Assembly: GCA_902799765.1 (NCBI GenBank)
Contig: CADCBZ010000004.1
Span: forward strand, 17,604-81,603
Direction of reading: 5' to 3'
Length of the DNA: 64,000 nucleotides
From: an uncultured Prevotellaceae bacterium
GTDB taxonomy: Bacteria > Bacteroidota > Bacteroidia > Bacteroidales > Bacteroidaceae
Position 1 is the stretch's first letter; every line of letters begins with the position of its first letter. Shown here piece by piece: positions 22,308 through 30,908 of this stretch. The notes under the pieces are model-generated. The model did not search any database and was not told where the DNA came from. It was given only the letters and a program-made list of their open reading frames with translations. The position numbers and the translations under genes were made by a program.

Positions 22308-23171
22308 ATGGAAACAACCGCAATTCTGCTGCTTCACTGTCCTGACCAACAGGGCATCATCTCTGAAGTGACTAAATTTATCACCGACAACAAAGGTAAC
22401 ATTGTCTATCTCGACCAGTATGTCGATAAGGTAGATGGAATGTTCTTTATGCGCATAGAATGGGAACTTGATGGTTTTCTGATTCCCCGTGATAAGCTCT
22501 ACGATTATCTGACTACGCTTTATGCTCAGCGTTACCAAATGAAGTTCAGCCTGTATTATAGTGACAAGCGTCCTCGTATGGCCATCTTCGTTTCAAAGAT
22601 GAGTCATTGCCTCTATGACTTACTGGCACGTTGGAAGGCAGGTGAGTTCAATTGCGACATCCCCTGCATCGTGTCGAACCACGAGGATCTGCGTTATGTG
22701 GCCGACCAGTTTGGTATCCCCTATTATGTTTGGAGCATCAAAAAAGACCACTCCAACAAAGCCGAAGTAGAGGCTGCCGAGATGGAGCTGCTGAAAAAAG
22801 AAGATATCTCGTTTATCGTGTTAGCACGTTATATGCAGATCATCAGCGACGAGATGATTGCCGAGTATCCGCATCATATCATCAACATCCACCACTCGTT
22901 CCTACCGGCATTTATCGGTGCGAAGCCTTATCATCAGGCCTATGAGCGTGGCGTGAAGATTATTGGAGCCACCTCGCATTATGTGACTGCCGACCTGGAT
23001 GCAGGTCCAATCATCGAACAGGATGTCACCCGTATCACCCATAAAGATACGCCGGAGAGTTTGGTACTGAAGGGCAAGGATTTGGAGAAGATTGTGCTCA
23101 GTCATGCAGTAAGCAAGCACATCCAGCGCAAGATTCTCACTTATAAGAACAAAACCATCATATTCAGTTAA
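22308..23171 (+). CDS. purU: Formyltetrahydrofolate deformylase
   Basis: This 287-residue enzyme hydrolyses 10-formyl-tetrahydrofolate to formate and tetrahydrofolate. An N-terminal ACT domain (about 5-85, starting TAILLLHCPDQQGIIS) precedes a formyltransferase-like catalytic domain. The family motif is INIHHSFLPAFIGAKPYHQA, and the catalytic aspartate is in TADLDAGPII. Its stop overlaps the hisH start by one base (TAATG), putting it at the head of a his gene cluster. This is an unusual but meaningful pairing, because HisH/HisF release AICAR, whose use consumes formyl-THF. Confidence 0.92.
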   Translation: METTAILLLHCPDQQGIISEVTKFITDNKGNIVYLDQYVDKVDGMFFMRIEWELDGFLIPRDKLYDYLTTLYAQRYQMKFSLYYSDKRPRMAIFVSKMSHCLYDLLARWKAGEFNCDIPCIVSNHEDLRYVADQFGIPYYVWSIKKDHSNKAEVEAAEMELLKKEDISFIVLARYMQIISDEMIAEYPHHIINIHHSFLPAFIGAKPYHQAYERGVKIIGATSHYVTADLDAGPIIEQDVTRITHKDTPESLVLKGKDLEKIVLSHAVSKHIQRKILTYKNKTIIFS

Positions 23172-23758
23172 TGCAAGTAGCAATCGTAAAATACAACGCA
23201 GGAAATATCTATTCGGTAGTGAATGCCCTCCGACGGATGGGGATAGAGCCACAGCTGACGGACGATGCGGAACTACTGAAGAAGGCTGATAGAGTGCTGT
23301 TCCCAGGACAAGGCCACGCCGGAGAGGCAATGGACTATCTGAGAGCACGCAAACTCGATCTGCTCATCCGCGACCTGAAACAACCTGTCTTCGGGATCTG
23401 TGTCGGACAGCAGTTGCTCTGCAAACACTCAGAAGAAGGTGATACCGATTGCATCGGCATATTCGATGCTGAGGTCAAACGTTTCCAGCCACAGCGTCAT
23501 GAGGATAAAGTGCCTTGTATGGGTTGGAACCAGCTGTATGACACACGTTCACCACTCATGAAAGGTATTGAAGGTGGCTATGTGTATTTTGTACATAGTT
23601 ATTATGTGCCTCTGTGTAAGGAGACCATCGCAACAGCGGATTACATCCTGCCCTACTCTGCTTCCATGCACAAGGACAATTTCTATACCTGCCAGTTCCA
23701 CCCAGAAAAGAGTGGTAAGGTGGGTGAAAAAATACTCAAAAACTTCCTTGAATTATGA
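23171..23758 (+). CDS. hisH: Imidazole glycerol phosphate synthase, glutaminase subunit
   Basis: This 195-residue class I amidotransferase releases ammonia from glutamine and channels it to HisF for imidazole glycerol phosphate and AICAR formation. The nucleophile cysteine is in FGICVGQQLLC near residue 77, a variant of the more common GICLGMQ. The catalytic histidine and glutamate are in CQFHPEKSG. It overlaps purU by 1 bp and hisA by 4 bp, so expression is coupled. Confidence 0.93.
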   Translation: MQVAIVKYNAGNIYSVVNALRRMGIEPQLTDDAELLKKADRVLFPGQGHAGEAMDYLRARKLDLLIRDLKQPVFGICVGQQLLCKHSEEGDTDCIGIFDAEVKRFQPQRHEDKVPCMGWNQLYDTRSPLMKGIEGGYVYFVHSYYVPLCKETIATADYILPYSASMHKDNFYTCQFHPEKSGKVGEKILKNFLEL

Positions 23759-24480
23759 TAGAACTGATTCCTGCCATAGATATCATTGAAGGCCAGTGCG
23801 TACGCCTCACGAAAGGTGATTACGATCAGAAGACGGTCTATCGTGATTCTCCTGCCGAAGTGGCCAAAGAGTTTGAAGAGATCGGTTTCAAGCGCCTTCA
23901 CGTGGTTGACCTCGACGGTGCCAAATCAAAGCATATCGTGAATAGTGAAGTGCTTCGTCGTATCACGACCGACACACAGCTGGTCGTGGACTTCGGTGGG
24001 GGCATCAAGACTGATGAGGATATTGAGAAGGCTTTTGCCGCTGGTGCCTCAATGGTAACTATAGGCTCTATAGCAGTGACCAATCCTGACTTGTTTATGG
24101 GGTGGTTGGAGAAATACGGCGCTGAACGTATCATCCTCGGTGCCGATGTACGCCATGGGAAGGTCAGCATTAACGGTTGGAAGGAAGATTCATCTGAGGA
24201 TCTTCTGCCATTCCTGAAAAAATATATAGATGCTGGTGTCAAGAACGTACTTTGTACGGAGATCTCTAAAGACGGCACCCTGACTGGTCCAGCCATAGAG
24301 CTCTACCAGTCGATGATGGCAGCCTATCCAGAGCTCCACCTCATTGCTTCCGGTGGTGTCTCTTCCATCGACGACATCAAAGCCCTCGAGGCTGCAGGCA
24401 TCCCTGCCGTTGTATTTGGTAAGGCTATCTATGAAGGGAAAATTAATCTGAATGAATTATGGGACTGGCAAAACGCATAA
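23755..24480 (+). CDS. hisA: ProFAR isomerase of histidine biosynthesis
   Basis: This 241-residue TIM-barrel enzyme carries out the Amadori isomerisation of ProFAR to PRFAR. The first catalytic aspartate is in [14 protein letters not shown]. The second-half phosphate-binding loops ([18 protein letters not shown]) and [11 protein letters not shown] are typical. It overlaps hisH by 4 bp and hisF by 22 bp. Confidence 0.93.
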   Translation: MIELIPAIDIIEGQCVRLTKGDYDQKTVYRDSPAEVAKEFEEIGFKRLHVVDLDGAKSKHIVNSEVLRRITTDTQLVVDFGGGIKTDEDIEKAFAAGASMVTIGSIAVTNPDLFMGWLEKYGAERIILGADVRHGKVSINGWKEDSSEDLLPFLKKYIDAGVKNVLCTEISKDGTLTGPAIELYQSMMAAYPELHLIASGGVSSIDDIKALEAAGIPAVVFGKAIYEGKINLNELWDWQNA

Positions 24481-25217
24481 TACCCTGCCTCGACGTGAAA
24501 GACGGTGAAACCGTCAAAGGCACGAACTTCGTGAACTTGCGCTCTGCAGGCGACCCGGTTGAGCTGGGCAAGACTTATAGCGAGCAAGGGGCCGACGAAC
24601 TTTGTTTCCTTGACATCACAGCCTCTTTTGAAGGCCGTAAGACGTTTACGGAGATGGTGACCCGTGTGGCACAAGAAATCAACATCCCCTTCACCGTCGG
24701 TGGTGGTGTGAATGAGCTGGCTGATGTGGAGCGACTGCTCTATGCCGGCGCAGATAAGGTGAGCGTAAACTCTGCCGCCATCCGCCGGCCAGAATTGATC
24801 AACGAGATCACATCACGCTTCGGCTCCCAGGTGTGTGTCGTCGCCATTGACGCCAGACTCGACGAAGACGGTTGGCACTGTTATCTGAAGGGCGGTCGTG
24901 AACGGACGGAACGTGGACTCTTCGAGTGGGCCCATGAGGCACAAGAGCGAGGAGCAGGCGAAATTCTGTTTACCTCGATGAACCATGATGGGGTAAAGGA
25001 AGGTTATGCCAATGAAGCCCTGCGCGAACTGGCCGATCATCTGTCGATACCCATTATCGCCAGTGGTGGCGCCGGTTGTAAGGAGCATTTCCGCGACACC
25101 TTTATTGAAGGCCATTCCGATGCAGCCCTCGCAGCCTCGGTCTTCCACTTCGGTGAGATTCCCATCCCCGAACTTAAACAGTATTTAAAATCAGAAGGTA
25201 TTAACGTAAGAATATGA
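24459..25217 (+). CDS. hisF: Imidazole glycerol phosphate synthase, cyclase subunit
   Basis: This 252-residue TIM barrel forms IGP and AICAR from PRFAR and the ammonia delivered by HisH. Catalytic aspartates are in [10 protein letters not shown] (residue 11) and [12 protein letters not shown] (near 130). Phosphate loops FTVGGGVNE and IIASGGAG are intact. The start ATG lies within the hisA 3' end (22-bp overlap), and the stop overlaps hisIE by 4 bp. Confidence 0.94.
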   Translation: MGLAKRIIPCLDVKDGETVKGTNFVNLRSAGDPVELGKTYSEQGADELCFLDITASFEGRKTFTEMVTRVAQEINIPFTVGGGVNELADVERLLYAGADKVSVNSAAIRRPELINEITSRFGSQVCVVAIDARLDEDGWHCYLKGGRERTERGLFEWAHEAQERGAGEILFTSMNHDGVKEGYANEALRELADHLSIPIIASGGAGCKEHFRDTFIEGHSDAALAASVFHFGEIPIPELKQYLKSEGINVRI

Positions 25218-25861
25218 AAATAGATTTTGAGAAGTGCGGCGGTCTGGTACCTGCCATCATTCAAGATGCAACCACAAAGAACGTGCTGATGTTGGGTTAT
25301 ATGAACCAGGAGGCATACGAGAAAACGATAGCCACAAAGAAAGTGACTTTCTGGAGTCGTAGTCGTAACTGTCTGTGGACTAAGGGAGAGACCTCCGGCA
25401 ACTTCCTTCACCTGGTAGATATTATGGTGGATTGCGACAACGACACGCTGTTGGTAAAAGCCAATCCCGATGGACCGACCTGTCACACTGGTACGGATAC
25501 CTGTTGGGGAGAAAGCAACGAGCGGAATCCCCTACTATTCCTGACTGAGCTGCAGGACTTCATCAACCTTCGCCATGAGGAGATGCCCGAGGGCAGCTAT
25601 ACCACCAAACTCTTCAAAGATGGTGTGAAGCGTATTGCGCAAAAAGTAGGCGAAGAGGCCTTAGAGTCGGTCATTGAGGCCTGTACGGGCAGCAACGAGC
25701 AACTGACTTATGAAGTTTCTGACATGCTCTATCATCTTCTAGTACTAATGACAGCCAAAGGCATGCGTATCGAAGATGTGGCTGCAGAACTGCAGAAACG
25801 TCATGACCCCAACTGGGATAAGAAACGCCGTGAAGCTAAGGCTAAAGGTGAGATGAAATAA
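25214..25861 (+). CDS. hisI: Bifunctional phosphoribosyl-AMP cyclohydrolase / phosphoribosyl-ATP pyrophosphatase
   Basis: This 215-residue fusion (HisIE) performs the second and third steps of histidine synthesis. The HisI half shows [17 protein letters not shown], the metal-binding [10 protein letters not shown] and CHTGTDTCW. The HisE half (about 110-200) has [18 protein letters not shown] and DMLYHLLVL. It is the last gene of the purU-hisHAFI cluster; hisGDCB are not in the window. The ftsE-like gene follows after 34 nt. Confidence 0.93.
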   Translation: MKIDFEKCGGLVPAIIQDATTKNVLMLGYMNQEAYEKTIATKKVTFWSRSRNCLWTKGETSGNFLHLVDIMVDCDNDTLLVKANPDGPTCHTGTDTCWGESNERNPLLFLTELQDFINLRHEEMPEGSYTTKLFKDGVKRIAQKVGEEALESVIEACTGSNEQLTYEVSDMLYHLLVLMTAKGMRIEDVAAELQKRHDPNWDKKRREAKAKGEMK

Positions 25862-25895
25862 ATACAATATATTGATTCTGATAAGAAAATAAAAG

Positions 25896-26576
25896 ATGCT
25901 GATCAATTTAAAGAATGCAAACATCTGCCAACGTGAAGGCAGACTCGTATTAGGTAACGTGAACCTACAAGTGAATGAAGGAGATTTCATTTACCTGATT
26001 GGACGCGTTGGAGCCGGTAAGAGTACCTTGCTGAAAACATTGTATTGCGAGTTAGTTCTCGATGAAGCCGATGAGGCTACCGTATTGGGGCATGACTTGC
26101 TGACAATCCGTAATAAGGAGATCCCTGCTCTCCGAAGAGAAATGGGAATCGTATTCCAGGATTTCCAACTTCTTAATGATCGCAGTGTCTATAAGAACCT
26201 TTATTTCGTATTAAAAGCTACCGGTTGGAAAGATAAGGATGCTATCAACGAGCGCATCAAAGAGGTGTTGACAGATATCGGCCTGGCTGATAAGATGGCG
26301 AATATGCCGCACCAGCTCTCTGGCGGTGAACAGAAACGTATCGCCATTGCCCGTGCGATCCTGAATCACCCCAAACTTATTATTGCAGATGAACCGACCA
26401 GTAATCTTGATAAGGACACTACCGACGAGGTGATGCAGCTGCTGCGTAAGATCTCTGAAACAGGAACAGCTATCGTCATGACAACCCATAACATTGCCTT
26501 GCTCAACAAGTATCCAGGAAAGGCATTCCAATGTCAGGATGAGAAGGTGGAAGAAGTAACCATCAGAAAAGCATAG
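25896..26576 (+). CDS. FtsE-like ABC transporter ATP-binding protein
   Basis: This 226-residue ATPase has the Walker A motif GRVGAGKST (36-44, with V where S is common), the signature LSGGEQKRIAIARA near 140, Walker B LIIADEPTSNLD and the H-loop MTTHN. Size and sequence fit FtsE, the cytoplasmic ATPase of the FtsEX cell-division complex that activates peptidoglycan hydrolases. FtsX is not adjacent, so the assignment remains likely rather than sure; a LolD-type ATPase is the alternative. It sits between hisI and lysC and may be read from the his promoter. Confidence 0.83.
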   Translation: MLINLKNANICQREGRLVLGNVNLQVNEGDFIYLIGRVGAGKSTLLKTLYCELVLDEADEATVLGHDLLTIRNKEIPALRREMGIVFQDFQLLNDRSVYKNLYFVLKATGWKDKDAINERIKEVLTDIGLADKMANMPHQLSGGEQKRIAIARAILNHPKLIIADEPTSNLDKDTTDEVMQLLRKISETGTAIVMTTHNIALLNKYPGKAFQCQDEKVEEVTIRKA

Positions 26577-26607
26577 AAAAAAGAAGTAAAAATAAAATAT
26601 AAAGATT

Positions 26608-27933
26608 ATGAAAGTGATGAAATTCGGCGGTACATCCGTCGGCACCCCACAGAGGATGAAAGAAGTGACCAATCTTGTCACAAAGTCTGGAGAACCTGTA
26701 TTCGTTGTGCTTTCTGCCATGTCGGGAACCACTAATTCACTTGTCGAGATCTCTGACTATCTCTACAAGAAGAATCCTGATGGCGCCAACGAGGTAATCA
26801 ATCGTCTGGAGCAGAAATACGACCGTCACGTGGAAGAGCTCTACGCAAGTAATGAAACCAAGGCTACCACACGTGAGTTCCTGCGCAGTGAATTCGACTA
26901 TCTCCGTTCGTTTACCAAGGAACTCTTCACCAGTTTCGAGGAGAAGAGCATTGTGGCACAGGGTGAGATTATCTCAACGAATATGGTTGTAAACTACATG
27001 AATGAGATCGGCATCAAGGCTGTGCTCATCAATGCACTCGACTTTATGCGCACTGACAAGAATTCTGAGCCTGATCCAGTATATATCAAGGAGAAGTTGA
27101 AAGCCATCCTTGCAGAGAATGAAGGCGCGCAGGTCTATCTCACACAGGGTTTCATCTGTCGGAACGCTTATGGAGAGATTGACAACCTTCAGCGTGGTGG
27201 TTCAGACTACACCGCCTCACTCGTTGGTGCAGCCATCAATGCGGAAGAAATTCAGATCTGGACCGATATCGACGGTATGCACAACAACGATCCCCGTGTG
27301 GTAGATCATACAGAACCCGTACATCAGCTGCATTTTGAAGAGGCAGCCGAGTTAGCCTATTTCGGAGCCAAGATCCTTCACCCCACTTGCGTACAGCCTG
27401 CCAAATATGCCGGTATTCCTGTTCGCTTGCTCAATACGATGGATCCTGATGCTGAGGGTACTACCATCAGTAATAAGACCGAATACGGAAAAATCAAGGC
27501 CATTGCAGCCAAGGATAACATTACAGCTATCAAGATCAAGTCAAGTCGTATGCTTCTGGCAACAGGTTTCTTGCGTAAGGTCTTCGAGATCTTCGAGAGC
27601 TATCAGACAAGTATCGACATGATCTGTACCTCTGAGGTGGGTGTTTCGATGAGTATCGACAACTCCGCTCACCTGGGCGAGATTGTGGATGAGTTGAAGA
27701 AGTATGGTACGGTAACTGTTGACACCAACATGTGTATTATCTGCGTTGTGGGAGACCTTGACTGGTCGAACATAGGTTTTGAGACACTCGCACTCGACGC
27801 CATGAAGGATATTCCCGTACGCATGGTAAGCTATGGTGGTTCCAACTATAACATCTCTTTCCTCATCCGTGAAGAGGATAAGAAGCGTGCCCTCCAGAGT
27901 TTGAGCAACACCATATTCAACAAAAACAAATAA
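26608..27933 (+). CDS. lysC: Aspartate kinase
   Basis: This 441-residue monofunctional aspartokinase phosphorylates aspartate at the entry to lysine, threonine and methionine synthesis. The N-terminal KVMKFGGTSVGTP substrate/ATP loop, the GGSDYTASLVGAA segment and the two C-terminal ACT regions (about 305-440) are typical of the lysine-sensitive AK III class. Feedback control by lysine is expected from the family. It is followed after 39 nt by lysA, making a lysine-synthesis pair. Confidence 0.92.
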   Translation: MKVMKFGGTSVGTPQRMKEVTNLVTKSGEPVFVVLSAMSGTTNSLVEISDYLYKKNPDGANEVINRLEQKYDRHVEELYASNETKATTREFLRSEFDYLRSFTKELFTSFEEKSIVAQGEIISTNMVVNYMNEIGIKAVLINALDFMRTDKNSEPDPVYIKEKLKAILAENEGAQVYLTQGFICRNAYGEIDNLQRGGSDYTASLVGAAINAEEIQIWTDIDGMHNNDPRVVDHTEPVHQLHFEEAAELAYFGAKILHPTCVQPAKYAGIPVRLLNTMDPDAEGTTISNKTEYGKIKAIAAKDNITAIKIKSSRMLLATGFLRKVFEIFESYQTSIDMICTSEVGVSMSIDNSAHLGEIVDELKKYGTVTVDTNMCIICVVGDLDWSNIGFETLALDAMKDIPVRMVSYGGSNYNISFLIREEDKKRALQSLSNTIFNKNK

Positions 27934-27972
27934 GAAACAAATACAACACACAACACAAGTAGAACAACAGAT

Positions 27973-29133
27973 ATGGCAAAAGGAATATTCCCTGTAGAGA
28001 AGTTGCAGTCGATTCAGACGCCCTTCTACTACTATGATACAGAACTATTGCGCCAGACACTTCAGGCTATTGTCAGCGAGGCGCGCAAACACGAAGGATT
28101 CGTGGTGCATTATGCCGTGAAGGCTAATGCTAACCCCAAGATTCTCCGTGTTATACGTGAGACGGGTCTGGGAGCAGACTGCGTAAGTGGCGGTGAGATT
28201 GAAGCCTCTGTCAAGGCAGGATTCGCCAATAATAAGATCGTCTATGCAGGCGTAGGTAAGAGTGACTGGGAGATTAACCTTGGTCTCGAACATGATATTT
28301 TCTGTTTCAACGTGGAGAGTATTCCTGAACTGGAGGTCATCAATGAACTGGCAGCCGCTAAAGGTAAGGTGGCACGTGTGGCTTTCCGACTGAATCCGAA
28401 TGTCGGAGCGCATACACATGCCAACATTACGACGGGTCTGGCTGAGAATAAGTTTGGTATTGCCATGCGTGATATGGTCTCTGTCATTAGAGAGGCAGAC
28501 AAACTTCCAAACGTTAAATGTGTGGGACTTCATTTCCACATCGGTTCACAGATCCTTGACATGGGTGACTTTGAGGCACTCTGTAACAGAGTGAACGAGC
28601 TACAGGACGAACTTGAACGTCATCGTATCCGAGTAGAGCATATTAACGTTGGAGGTGGATTGGGTATAGACTATGCCCATCCCAACCGTGTTTCAATACC
28701 AGATTTCAAGTCATACTTCGATACCTATGCCAAGAAACTGAAACTGCGTAACGGTCAGACCCTCCATTTCGAACTTGGTAGAGCTGTCGTAGCCCAGTGT
28801 GGTTCACTTATCACGCGTACCTTATATATAAAAGAAGGAGCTACAAAGAAGTTCGCCATTGTTGATGCAGGTTTTACAGACCTGATCCGTCCGGCTCTGT
28901 ATCAGGCTTATCACAAAATAGAGAACATCACCAGTGAGGAGCCTACTGAAGCGTATGATGTGGTTGGCCCCATCTGCGAATCTACAGATGTTTTTGCCAA
29001 ACAGATTGACTTGAACCGCACAAAACGCGGGGATTTGTTGGCAATCCGTTCTGCCGGTGCTTATGGAGAGATTATGGCATCACAATACAACTGTCGTAAG
29101 TTGCCTTTAGGCTATATGAGCGACGAATTATAA
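27973..29133 (+). CDS. lysA: Diaminopimelate decarboxylase
   Basis: This 386-residue fold-type III PLP enzyme converts meso-diaminopimelate to lysine. The PLP lysine is in VHYAVKANANP near residue 51. GGGLGIDY supplies the phosphate-binding glycines, and VGPICESTDVF carries the catalytic cysteine. RSAGAYG lies near the C-terminus. It follows lysC by 39 nt. The GT2-like gene begins 10 nt after its stop. Confidence 0.93.
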   Translation: MAKGIFPVEKLQSIQTPFYYYDTELLRQTLQAIVSEARKHEGFVVHYAVKANANPKILRVIRETGLGADCVSGGEIEASVKAGFANNKIVYAGVGKSDWEINLGLEHDIFCFNVESIPELEVINELAAAKGKVARVAFRLNPNVGAHTHANITTGLAENKFGIAMRDMVSVIREADKLPNVKCVGLHFHIGSQILDMGDFEALCNRVNELQDELERHRIRVEHINVGGGLGIDYAHPNRVSIPDFKSYFDTYAKKLKLRNGQTLHFELGRAVVAQCGSLITRTLYIKEGATKKFAIVDAGFTDLIRPALYQAYHKIENITSEEPTEAYDVVGPICESTDVFAKQIDLNRTKRGDLLAIRSAGAYGEIMASQYNCRKLPLGYMSDEL

Positions 29134-29143
29134 AATAAGTAAA

Positions 29144-29809
29144 ATGAATATCAGTAAACAAGGATTCTCCATTATCATAACGGTCTATGATCAGGCTCAT
29201 GAGTTAAAGGAAAACTTGCCTGCATACCTGACCCAAGTATACGAGCCTGGGTATGAGGTAATAGTGGTCGATGAGACCTCAACTGATGACACACCTGATG
29301 TATTGAAACTATATAAGCAAGAATATCCGAATCTATACACCACTTTCCTTCCCAAGCCGAATAGGCTTTATACACGTCGAAAGATGGCCTTTAATATCGG
29401 ATTGAAAGCTTCTAAAAATGAATGGGTTATCCTTCATAATATAAACAACAAGCCTACAGATGAAAACGAACTTCAAGCCATTGTAGAATCATTGGATGAA
29501 GACGCAGAACTCACATTCGGCTATATTAGTAAGAAGGGTATCCGTCTGCAACCATTTGCTTCCTATGAGGATGCGTGTTATCATATTCTCAAGGCCGAGC
29601 GGAAGCTGAAGCACATCTATAACCGAAGAGTCATGAACTACACCTGGGGACGATATAACTTCATTATTGTCCGTAAGGATGTCAGTTATGACGTGCTGAA
29701 GTATTTCGAACAAAAGATCTCTGCAACCAGTCTGTTAGGTTACCGGATGCGTATTCTCTTCAAGAACCTGTTTGGCCGCTCAAATACAACATTTATCAAG
29801 TTCGAATAA
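29144..29809 (+). CDS. Glycosyltransferase family 2-like protein, DxD motif not evident
   Basis: This 221-residue GT-A fold protein begins with FSIIITVYDQAHEL and has VVDETSTDDT, the nucleotide-sugar-binding half of a GT2 domain. Where GT2 enzymes show the metal-binding DxD, the sequence reads VILHNINNKPTDEN, so the canonical acidic pair is missing. No membrane segment is obvious. It sits between lysA and a half-GT-B gene, and its stop is 16 nt before that gene's start. It may be an inactive or specialised transferase; the substrate is unknown. Confidence 0.72.
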   Translation: MNISKQGFSIIITVYDQAHELKENLPAYLTQVYEPGYEVIVVDETSTDDTPDVLKLYKQEYPNLYTTFLPKPNRLYTRRKMAFNIGLKASKNEWVILHNINNKPTDENELQAIVESLDEDAELTFGYISKKGIRLQPFASYEDACYHILKAERKLKHIYNRRVMNYTWGRYNFIIVRKDVSYDVLKYFEQKISATSLLGYRMRILFKNLFGRSNTTFIKFE

Positions 29810-29825
29810 TTCTGCGATCACCGAT

Positions 29826-30908
29826 ATGAAAGTGCTATATATATATCCTAAAGGCGACTCCCTGATCCGGCAACATGTCGAGTTACTGGCTAATGGATTG
29901 CGTCAGAGTGCTGATATATGTATTGCCGATAGTTATTCCGTTTTCAGACAGCAATTGAAGGCCCAACAGCCAGACATCGTGCATTGTCACGGTTGCTGGA
30001 ACTTCGATATAATCCGTGCGACCATGTCAGGCCGTAAAGCTGGTGCAAGGATCGTCATTACCCCACATGGACAAATGGAACCGTGGGCTGTTGAGCAACA
30101 GACACCACAGGCGAAGGCAGGACGAGTGTTTCAATGGCAGAAAGTCTGTATTCAACGAGCGTATGCCATCATCACGCTTGGCAAGTTGGAACAAAAGAAC
30201 TTCTTAAAACTGAAATGGAACCAACGTGTTGAGGTTATCCATAATGCCATCATCACCAATACCATCTCACCAGGAGAAATGTGTTCTCAGACATTTGCCA
30301 TCTATCAGAAGGTCATCGACTCAAACACATTGGAACAGATGGATGATCTCACTGCAGATGCGCTCGCCGTTATTATTAAGGCCAGTTTCACCGGTGACCG
30401 TCGCTGGTGCAGAAGAATCGATCCCATCAGTCATCCCCAGGATATTGACTGGAGACGACTGATGATCTACGCTACCCATGAGAATATTCTAAATTATGTG
30501 GACTATGGGATCAGCATCCTCGGGTTGCAATCACCAGGCATCGATACCAGACATATTGCTTCCTACTATCCTGACAGCTATACCCTACCTAGTCCCATCA
30601 AAGAAGTTGTTGGCGATTATCAAGGCAACGAGACAGACTATCTGCTCAGGATGATTACCCAGATTCATCGTCAGCCTCTATTACTTCATTTGATTGAGTT
30701 GACACGTGAGCTCATGCGAGATACCGTCAATGACGATCAACTCAACGAAGCACTTGAAGAAAAGAAGCTGAAGGGGTATGCTGCCAGTCTGATGCAAGTG
30801 CTCAGTGAGGAAACAGAACTTGATGAAGGCTTCATGCCCCTACAACCCGTTGAGAACCGACAAACAAACAAGATCCGCAAACTTTTGACAAATCATTTAA
30901 AGATATGA
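29826..30908 (+). CDS. GT4-like N-terminal glycosyltransferase domain joined to an unknown helical domain
   Basis: The 360-residue product starts MKVLYIYPKGDSLIRQHVEL and contains PDIVHCHGCWN and VITPHGQMEPWA, typical of the N-terminal acceptor domain of GT-B family 4 enzymes. From about residue 155 the usual nucleotide-sugar domain (with its E-x7-E motif) is absent. It is replaced by a helix-rich segment containing DDLTADALAVIIKASFTG and ending in a charged tail. The frame is open upstream to 29772, but the ATG at 29826 follows the preceding stop and fits the family start. It overlaps fbp by 4 bp. The catalytic status is doubtful. Confidence 0.7.
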   Translation: MKVLYIYPKGDSLIRQHVELLANGLRQSADICIADSYSVFRQQLKAQQPDIVHCHGCWNFDIIRATMSGRKAGARIVITPHGQMEPWAVEQQTPQAKAGRVFQWQKVCIQRAYAIITLGKLEQKNFLKLKWNQRVEVIHNAIITNTISPGEMCSQTFAIYQKVIDSNTLEQMDDLTADALAVIIKASFTGDRRWCRRIDPISHPQDIDWRRLMIYATHENILNYVDYGISILGLQSPGIDTRHIASYYPDSYTLPSPIKEVVGDYQGNETDYLLRMITQIHRQPLLLHLIELTRELMRDTVNDDQLNEALEEKKLKGYAASLMQVLSEETELDEGFMPLQPVENRQTNKIRKLLTNHLKI

